A stretch of DNA of 64,000 nucleotides from contig JAJUBI010000003.1 of NCBI GenBank assembly GCA_022419385.1, positions 744,001 through 808,000 on the forward strand, written 5' to 3'. This document shows, one piece after another, positions 56,192 through 64,000 of this stretch. Each line of letters begins with the position of its first letter. The stretch's first letter is position 1. The stretch comes from Paraconiothyrium sp. Pb-2020 (taxonomy: Eukaryota > Ascomycota > Dothideomycetes > Pleosporales > Didymosphaeriaceae). Both the position numbers and the translations under genes were made by a program. Under the pieces are notes generated by a model that ran no database searches, had not been told where the DNA came from, and saw nothing but the letters and a program-made list of their open reading frames with translations.

Positions 56192-59100
56192 TAAAGTACC
56201 TAGTCAGGAATTCGGGCACTTCATGTCATGGTGGCGCAGCTTCATGTCATGGACAGAGAGCAATGTGCATTGCTTGCCTGTGCGTCAAGCTTTCCCCTAT
56301 ACACACGGAGCACAAAGTCAGACCACGCTGACGATCAAGGCTATGCAAGAAGTCTTGCCATGCTCGGGCGTTGCATCTGGGAGAGAGAACGCGCTCATCT
56401 CCGCTTTCAAGCTTGAGCTCCCCGCAGCCAGCAAGAGCTTCATCTAATCTGCCACCCAACGAGAAGGCGCCCAACGCATCGTATGCACTGCTAATCTGTC
56501 GTTCTGCTTTTGTGCTCTCTACTCTCCTTCTCCATCAGGGACGGCCCTCGCTCGTTGCTCCTCGGCCGTGAGTCGGTCCAGGACGTGACGACAAGAGCTC
56601 CTGACTTTTTTGTCACAATTAATTCTCTCGTTGTGGAGTACGCCGGCGCCGGCGAGATGCGCGCAGGGGTGTCACACCATCTGAGAGGAGCAGTCCCACC
56701 TCAGGGGTGTGCAGAGCATTGCTCTTTGTGCAAAGGGATGCGCTCCACCTCCTCGTGGAGTCTATCTCAGGTAAAAATATCCACTCTCACGAGCGCAATG
56801 TGCACACAGTAGCGACAAAGACACGGCAACCTCATGTGACAGCCTGACGACTCAGTATTGAGGCAGAGACGATGCTAGTCTTCGGACTCAACTCTTGTGT
56901 GTAGTTGGACCGGAAGGTTCCGAGTTGGTGCCCAGCATCGGTCCTTCTTTCCCTAAAAGCTATGACCCTATGTTGAAGCGACCCGCGCGGGGCTGTGGTG
57001 CTCGGGACATTCCTTCAGCGGCGTAGCACTACCAAAGCCATGGACCAGGCACGTAGCGAGTCATTGTAGGGTCTCGGAAGAGCTGGATTGATTCCCCGTC
57101 CATCGGTGTGAGAATCTTGATATCTGAATTTAGCGCCGACGGGGTACTTTGTGCTGTACCTAAGAGCCATGTGTCGATTCAGTCAAGCATAGCGTGGCTT
57201 TCTCTTGGGTCTGCATCTGTCGCTTCTGGCATCTTTTGACTGCAGGACGATATCTTCGCGTCTGGATTGACGAGACGCATGCAGCATGTCCTACCAGGAC
57301 ACTCTCAGTGATTGGCCTCGGAAGAGGACGCGATGATGAGCGCCGTTTTGCTACTCTCTCCACGGTTGGCGATCGAAGCGACGTCGGCTATACATGCCAT
57401 AGGCACAATGCACACGTACGCATGATCTATCACGCTTCACACTACTAGCGGATGCGCTGAACCGATGTGAAGGAGGAAACCTTTACGGCCAGAGGCGCCA
57501 GGGAAGCAATCTCCGCTACTGTGCAACTGGTCTGTTCTCAAAGCTTGTCATGTGTATGCGCGGGGTATGCGCGCGTGTGCAAGTGTGTGTCCGAGGTTAG
57601 AACGAGGACTCGATGACAGGCCTGTACCGGTTGCTGACAAGTCCGAGGTCTCTTAATATGGAATGCACTGTTTTTGTGTAACGGACATGGTGAATGCACT
57701 GCCTTTAACCAGCAGTAATTATATGGGAATAATCCACAAATCAGGAACATGAGAACTCGACTGCAGAGCTGCTAAAGACCTCTTCGATTCAGCCGTGCAG
57801 TTGCACAACAGAATATAGAAGTGCTGAGGAGATGCTACTGATCAGCGGTCGCAGTGGCTCGAATAGGAAAAAAAAGCCATAACGCAAAAGGCCATCTGGC
57901 TATGAACACCCTCGAGGAAGCGTATGCAGGGTCATGTCTGATAAAAGGCCGGTGTGCGACATGTTGTTAATCATTGCCTGAGTCAACGTGGTGGGGGTGT
58001 GATGCGCGCATTAAGCCTATAATACGGGGTAATATAGCGACCTGCCGATACCCAGCACAAGCCTTTTGGGCAATCATTAGCTTTCTGACTCGGGCATTAT
58101 ACTTGTGCTAAGACCTCATTTGGCATGCTGCTCTGACACGCACATTACCAACCACTTGGCTCCAACGGTCTTGCGACACTGTGACAACCGAGAGGCCGTT
58201 ATGCGCGTGGGTCCTGAAAATAGCGGCTGTGGTATGGTTGGCAAGTCCCAAGCTAAACGCATGTTTGTATCAACCTTTGTATGCTGCCTGTGGTGTTCCA
58301 GTATGCGTGGTCGCGATGAAATCGTGAAACGCGTGTTCAAGAGGTCCTACCGTCATGCAAACCTTTCTTATCTCGACACTAGGTCTTCTGACAGATGCTG
58401 GTTGTATAGACGGCTGCAAGGGTAGTTAAAAGCTGCGTTGTTGATCCTGAATGCATTGTACCGACGATGTGTTTTGTCATCTGAATCTGTAACCAGGGAC
58501 AGATTGCTTTCCGTGCGGGCCTTGTGACGCCGGGCTGTTGCTATGAGTCCCTCTCGATGGCCAGCTAGCAGGCGACCAGAGCAGGGCCAAAGTCTCATGA
58601 ACCTTATCAGAACGTGCAGTATAAGCCTAAAGATGAACCGGACAGCTGAAAAAGTGCAAGCATCACGGCCCCAGTGAGTCGTCTTGCTGCATGATGTAAT
58701 GACGGTGAAGACAGCAAACATCCATGCGATATGCTCTCGAAATAGAATTTTCATCTGAGGTCATTAGCGACCTCACACAGCAGAGGGTCCGATAAGCGGA
58801 CAGTTCGCTTCAGAACGCAGCTCACCCACTCCGACACATGTGTGCACAAATGCCCCAGATACAGTCTCTGGCGCAACTGTTCACTATTGCGGAGGATAGT
58901 GGACATTGCTACCCTGGTGTGAGGTTCTAGGGGCACCATGTCCTCTGTCATGCTCAGTACGCGAGGTGTCAACATTTGCAAGCCTCGACACTTGACGGCG
59001 TTGTTGCAGTGTTTGGTATGAGTATGCGATGTGATTGTATTTCGGATAAATCATGAGCATCGAAGTCCGTTCGCGAAAGGTCGCCACATGCGAAATGAAA

Positions 59101-61478
59101 AACAGTCGAAACGTGGATCCTTAGCAGCTTCTACGGACGTTCGATTCTAGCGTGGGGCCAAGGCGAGGTGCCAGCCGAGCCTGTGAGTGACAAGCGTTGT
59201 CACCGGGTAAATCATGGTTTGCCTTGGTGTGACAGTCGAGAAACCACCCTCCGACACTATTGGGCCCCCAAAGGAAAATCTCAGCCAATCACCGAGCTGT
59301 ATCCGAGAAATAAGCCAGGGTGCGTCCGCCCTGTTATTGATACCTGCCATCGAATTCGATAACAAGGCTATCCTCAGCGTGAGCGATGACCATGCAGTAG
59401 AGATCTAGGCAGATTGCGCTCATATGTGATGGTTATATTATCCAGGTCAGCGGCATCGTGAAGCAAGATGGCGTCTGCTGTGCAGATGGCCGCTACAATA
59501 TACGTCCCTACACACGTCAGAAGCAAACATGGGCGGACAGGGCATCCTGGCTCGTAAGGCAAAAATCAGCGGGTAATCGCTGCATTTGAACATGACCTGC
59601 GTGGTCAGCCCTTGAACAACGGCGAGGAGGTCGCCCGGGCTGATTGCGTCTTCCGGCTGCTATTCTCCCAATGTGGACGAACGCACGGAACGATCTGTTG
59701 GTGTACCTAGTCGTTTATAAGCGGAACCTCCAAAGGTGCAGTTCTGCGACGTTTCAACGACCAAAGTAGCGCATGAGTAGAACAAGCGGAATGCTCGACA
59801 GCGCGGCAGCGAGCACCTGTGCAGACACGTGCACAATGTACGTATCCGCCCAAGGGACGTCACCTCCCGGCAGCTCGCCGCTCGGTTAAGTGCCGACGCA
59901 ACCACGTGTGGTCCAAGGCCGCAGCAGCGTGCATCGAGTCCTCGGTCCTGGCAGAAGAAGGAAGCTGAGTAATGGACGCAAGCGCTCGAGGCAGAGCTCA
60001 TCTCGTTTGGAGGCCGTTTTCCTGTTTGGACGATGGCGGCGCAGGCTGGGATGGCAAAGACGCTTCTCGCGGCTGAAGGACAGAATTGGCAGCACGCGTG
60101 ACGAGGCACGGACGCAAGCCTCCTGAAATTCCCTCGAGCTTGGGCGGACCCGACGCAGTGGAGCCGGAGAAACTGGTGGAGGAGCAGCTTCTAGCCTTGG
60201 CACCGAAGCTTCGATGACTTGCCAAACGGCCAGCCGACGATCCCAGATGCAGCGACGGCCCACGGCGTTGGAGCGCGCTATGACGCGCTACGCCTGCCTG
60301 GTCTTAAGTGCTGCGACGGGCGCGGCCTTCTTCCCGCAGGGCGAGACGCGGTCGCTGTGTCAGCAGGAGGGCGGGAGTGCCTGGTCGCTCAGGCTGTCGC
60401 GATGGATGCCTTGCCCTCAGGGCGTGCGTCGACGGTGCCTGTGGCGCGATGCAGCCGTCAGACCGGACGCGAGCCGCGTTGCAGCGTAGCGTCGCCAGCG
60501 ACGAGTGCGGATGCGGATGCGGATGCGTCGAAAAAGGAATGCGAGGACGCACACTGGTGTGATGTGCAGGGCAGGCTCCACGTGCGGCTGTAGGGCCACT
60601 CACGGCGCGGGACGTGTTGGTGGCCGTGGTGAAAGGCACAGCACCTGATGTCGCGGGCCATGCGGGTTCAGACGAGTGCCGGTTCCTGCGATGCAGCCAC
60701 GGTCGGATGCGGCAGGGCGGGAGGGAAAAGAAAGGTGAAGGAGAGGAGAGGCATCATGAGACTGCATGGCGAGAGATAGTGGCCGAGTGGGAGTGGGAGA
60801 GGGCGGGCAAGGCAAGAGCGCTGGCGACATGCTGGGGAAGGAACCACCCCCACGGTGCGTCAGTGTGGCCCAGGCGCGCTGCGCAGAAGAACAACCACCC
60901 CGTTCATGCATCCCACACTGCCCGTCAGTGTCAGTCAAGTCCCTCGCCGCACCCTCACCCTCGTCGCCGCCGCGCCGCCTCTTCTTTGTCTCTCGCACAC
61001 GACGCCTGCCTCTTCACGGCGCGCTGACACACGACTGGCAGCGGTGGAGAGGCCGCCCGGGGCCCGTGGGAAGAGCTCTCTAGCGCCACACCACACAGGG
61101 CGCCCGAGATGATGGCGTGCAGGCTGCGTATCGCTGGCGGACATATCCTCCGGCGGCGGGACAGGCCAGCGCCAGCCTTCGACTCGGCGACGACGAGCAC
61201 GCTGCTGCCCGACGGACGATCAGAGACGCGACAGGGCCTGCGACGCCGCCGACCAGACCAATGGCCGGCGCCATCACGCGCGAATGCACACCGCGCGCCG
61301 TCGCCGTTGCACCATGCGCTTGCGTCGCTTTGGGCTCGCCCAAAGCCCACTCGTGCCCCTCCCGCTGTTCCGCGCAGGGGCGCTGCTCCGTGCAGTAGCC
61401 TGTGTCCCGTGCCAACGCGTCTGGGATGCCCATGCCGGGGCCCTGCTGTCACCGCCCAGCTCCTCTGCCTAGCCTGCC

Positions 61479-61544
61479 CGGGTCCGTCATGTACTTTTGT
61501 GCTTGCAGTGTGCTTCCTGGCGGGGAGCTGGCCCAGACAGGGGG
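61479..61544 (+). repeat. 66-bp dispersed element, copy 2
   Basis: Matches 16758-16823 in the same orientation with one mismatch; flanks are unrelated. Here it lies ~320-380 bp upstream of the open frame of the bZIP gene. Confidence 0.85.
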
Positions 61545-61862
61545 ACGCCCACCGTGCTTCTTATTAACATGATTTGCTCGCGCCCCAGAGCCAGCTTGCC
61601 CCCAAGCCCCAACTCACCGCATATTCACTGTCGTTGCGCCTACGCCCGACGCCAGCTCGCGGTCCCCTCTCGACCTCCTCCCACTACAATCCGCACTCCT
61701 TCGTCACTGTCTTATCCAGCTCCATTGGTGCCTGCGTCTCCCGTCAGCTTCCCGGACCATACTGGCTCCATCTGAACCCAGTGATACTCGCCGACTACTC
61801 TTACCCTGGAACGCCTTCTCGACGTCTTACAATTCAAGCCTTGCCTTCTCATCTGGTCCATT

Positions 61863-63707
61863 GTGTTGTCCGTAACGGCAACACACTTCACACCATCCAA
61901 TCTGGCCGCCCAAACACTCCCCGCTATCCAAGACCTCCACAGTCCTTACGCCCACCCGTTTCAACGCCCATTGACACCTGCCCGGACGCCTGAGAAGCAC
62001 CATCTAGACCGTCCTGTTCTTCCTCCCAGGCTCGAAATCCCAGAGTCGGATCGTTCATGGTGGGCCCTCAGTGGCCAGCGGGGCTCTGACGGACAGGTCC
62101 CGATGTCGAGGCCAACGGGGGCAGCGAACCAACCACTCACAGGAGAAGATGGGCCCCGGCGGCTCGTTCAGACGACTCCCCAGGTATCACCCACACATCC
62201 TCACCCTGTCGTACATGCGCTGCAGCGAGAAAATACTCGAGATGCACCATCCAGCGGTTCAATCTCGCTGCCCCCGCTTCGCCAAATGTCCAACACTCCA
62301 CCTCTGTCCGAGCGGAGACTAGGAGGCCCATTGGGCATGCATTCGATTTTGAATCCGCAAGCAGACTTGATGGAACAACAGCGGCATCAACGGCGGAGCG
62401 CATCGCACGCGGAACTTCCCTCGCCCATCGAGAATATGACGCCACCAAACCTGCCCTCCATCAGCCGTCCGACCAGTGTTGACTCAACGCAAGGCGACAT
62501 GCTGCCTGCCAGGCAATTTCAACAGCCCCGTCACCCGAGGAGGGGCCCGCTATCTCCTACTGTGCACCGCACCCACAGCCTCAGTGTTCTCAACGCTCCC
62601 ACAGGCACTATTGATGCTCATCAATCTCCCTTCATCTCGCCTAGCGGACGACCCTTTGGTGATTCAGTAACCTCCCAACCAGCGTTGCCAACCCCCCCGG
62701 TTGCAGGTGCAGGACCCCGCGCTGCCTACTTTCCAACTGCACCAACACCGCCTCCGAACATGGTCCGCAACGAGCTTCGAAGACCCAGCATGAGCTTCCC
62801 TCAATCCGGTAGCGCCAGCCCCATCGCAGGGTTCTCTCCCTATAGCCAGCCAGCTTCTGTCGCGTCGAGCCAGATCGATGCTGCCAGCCAACACCCACAT
62901 TACGTACCCCCGCCGGGTCATGCGCCTATGCAGGAAGGGCACCAGATCCCAATGGCTGTGGATGCAGACCGTGGTCGGATCTCCATGGCTCCGACAGGGC
63001 AGAGTAGCATCCAGATTATGACGATCAAAAGTCAACAAGGACATCATGTACAAATCCCCGTTGATGTTCAAGCTGCGTCTAAGGTTGCTGACGAAAAGAG
63101 GAAGCGCAATGCAGGCGCATCGGCACGCTTTCGCGCCCGACGCAAGGAAAAGGAACGGGAAGCTTCCATGAGCATTGCGCGCCTAGAGCAGCAATTGCGC
63201 GACGCTCTTGAAGACCGGGAGTATTATCGAAATGAGCGGGACTATTTCCAGAATATCGTTCTCCAGCAACCCGGTGCGGACCGCCATTATGGACGCCCCC
63301 CTTCACCGCGATTGAGGCGGCCATCTATCTCTCACTCAAACGCTGCGTCGTCCAACACCGGCGGTGGCTCTGCAGGATCGCCATATTCCACATACGATGA
63401 TGATGAACTAGAGTTGGATAGGAACGTACGAAGGAGAACTAGTACATACCATCCTCCTCTAGGCCAGACGGCTGCGCCGTTGAATGGCACTGGAACCTCA
63501 ACCACGAACCATCCTGCTACTACGTTTTCATCGGTGAACGCCACAGCCAACGGCGTGCCTTCTCATCGAGCACCGCAGCAAGTACAATCACACCATCATT
63601 ACGCAACCCAGCGTCCACAATTGCATGATCCTTTTGCTTCCGAACCGGCTCGTTACGAGCAAAGGAATTGGGGGCCTGCTCCTGGCCAGGCACGGGAGAA
63701 TCGATAA
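61863..63707 (+). CDS. bZIP transcription factor
   Basis: Open frame of about 614 codons to the stop at 63707. The bZIP domain (about residues 405-465, 63085-63260) has the basic region EKRKRNAGASARFRARRKEK, with the invariant N-x7-R spacing (N-AGASARF-R), and a leucine-zipper-like heptad run (IARLEQQLRDALEDREYYRN). The basic region belongs to the GCN4/MetR/Cys-3 type that regulates amino-acid or sulphur metabolism in fungi. The remainder is Pro/Ser/Gln/His-rich and disordered. The start is uncertain: the open frame begins without an ATG and the first in-frame ATG is near 62103, yet the sequence before it (LPAIQDLHSPYAHPF) looks coding, so an upstream exon is likely. Confidence 0.82.
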   Translation: MLSVTATHFTPSNLAAQTLPAIQDLHSPYAHPFQRPLTPARTPEKHHLDRPVLPPRLEIPESDRSWWALSGQRGSDGQVPMSRPTGAANQPLTGEDGPRRLVQTTPQVSPTHPHPVVHALQRENTRDAPSSGSISLPPLRQMSNTPPLSERRLGGPLGMHSILNPQADLMEQQRHQRRSASHAELPSPIENMTPPNLPSISRPTSVDSTQGDMLPARQFQQPRHPRRGPLSPTVHRTHSLSVLNAPTGTIDAHQSPFISPSGRPFGDSVTSQPALPTPPVAGAGPRAAYFPTAPTPPPNMVRNELRRPSMSFPQSGSASPIAGFSPYSQPASVASSQIDAASQHPHYVPPPGHAPMQEGHQIPMAVDADRGRISMAPTGQSSIQIMTIKSQQGHHVQIPVDVQAASKVADEKRKRNAGASARFRARRKEKEREASMSIARLEQQLRDALEDREYYRNERDYFQNIVLQQPGADRHYGRPPSPRLRRPSISHSNAASSNTGGGSAGSPYSTYDDDELELDRNVRRRTSTYHPPLGQTAAPLNGTGTSTTNHPATTFSSVNATANGVPSHRAPQQVQSHHHYATQRPQLHDPFASEPARYEQRNWGPAPGQARENR

Positions 63708-64000
63708 TGGTCTGCGCAACTGCCTTTACCATTATGTTGGGATACAGAGTCCAGCGTCTACCTTTTTTTAAGTTCTGATACCCTAAGGCCACGCGCAGTG
63801 GTTCTTGCATCATCTTTAACAATGTCCCGGACGGTTCGATCTTGCTTTAGTTTCCACGCGCCGTTTTCCGACGCAGGCATTTAAACACACAAACACTGTA
63901 CAGTTTCTCCATGTTCGATCGATGTGTTTCATAGCACAACTGATCGTCGATATTCTACGTCATATAGAGCTCTTCCATTAGAGCACATCTCCTCACGGAA

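Larger units (their letters stand above)
55387..61862. other. Gene-poor region of about 6.5 kb
   Basis: No coding gene can be supported. It contains a MITE (55943-56191) and a copy of the 66-bp element (61479-61544). The right third (about 59.9-61.5 kb) is GC-rich with many overlapping chance frames; the base composition and Pro/Arg-rich translations argue against coding. The last few hundred bases, CT-rich, look like a promoter and long leader for the bZIP gene. Confidence 0.45.

Noticed and set aside
59880..61480. Many overlapping Arg/Pro/Ala-rich frames on both strands
   Set aside because: They follow from high GC content; frames on both strands are equally open and none has a domain or sensible start.

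Overview
The window looks like nuclear DNA of a filamentous ascomycete, most likely a Dothideomycete of the Pleosporales type. Genes are monocistronic on both strands and interrupted by short introns (about 43-101 bp) with GTxxGT-like donors and CTAAC/CTAAT-like branch points. The families are typical fungal ones: fungal-specific transcription factor, DAL5-like MFS permease, AL-2-type bifunctional carotene synthase/cyclase, HET-like proteins, DUF6594, GT90, NADAR. I worked out exon structures by hand from frame continuity and splice sites, so many genes below span several open frames.

Layout. 0-3.4 kb: a partial fungal transcription factor facing an MFS anion/allantoate-type permease. 4.8-11.5 kb: a light/retinal cluster with a DTD-type microbial rhodopsin (carO-like), a lycopene cyclase/phytoene synthase (carRA/al-2) and a divergently transcribed retinal-forming carotenoid oxygenase (carX). 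Together they make phytoene, cyclise the desaturated product, cleave beta-carotene to retinal and use the retinal in a proton-pump-like opsin. The phytoene desaturase (carB/al-1) that completes the pathway is not in the window. 11.8-16.2 kb: a five-helix membrane protein, a double-Myb telobox protein like Tay1/Teb1, and a small one-helix protein. 18.1-22.1 kb: a large HET-like protein fused to about ten membrane helices. 23.9-25.0 kb: a secreted GH76 mannanase.

26.6-44.6 kb is accessory in character: an ankyrin gene with a premature stop, an uncharacterised small protein, a halogenase-like flavoprotein with a C-terminal Cys4 knuckle, a hotdog thioesterase, a HET gene broken by a frameshift and two stops, a kinase-SEL1-ankyrin protein, a DUF6594 membrane protein, a small spliced gene, and a caspase-like protease fused to a pseudokinase. 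The concentration of HET, ankyrin, kinase and caspase modules suggests an allorecognition or regulated-cell-death island. 45.4-48.4 kb holds a divergent GT90/NADAR pair. 49.5-55.4 kb holds three adjacent RING-like genes, two of which carry very long insertions between the two halves of the zinc site.

55.4-61.9 kb is gene-poor, with a complete 249-bp MITE flanked by TA target sites and one copy of a 66-bp element whose other copy lies at 16.8 kb. The window ends with a bZIP regulator. No rRNA, tRNA, CRISPR array or autonomous transposase was recognised.
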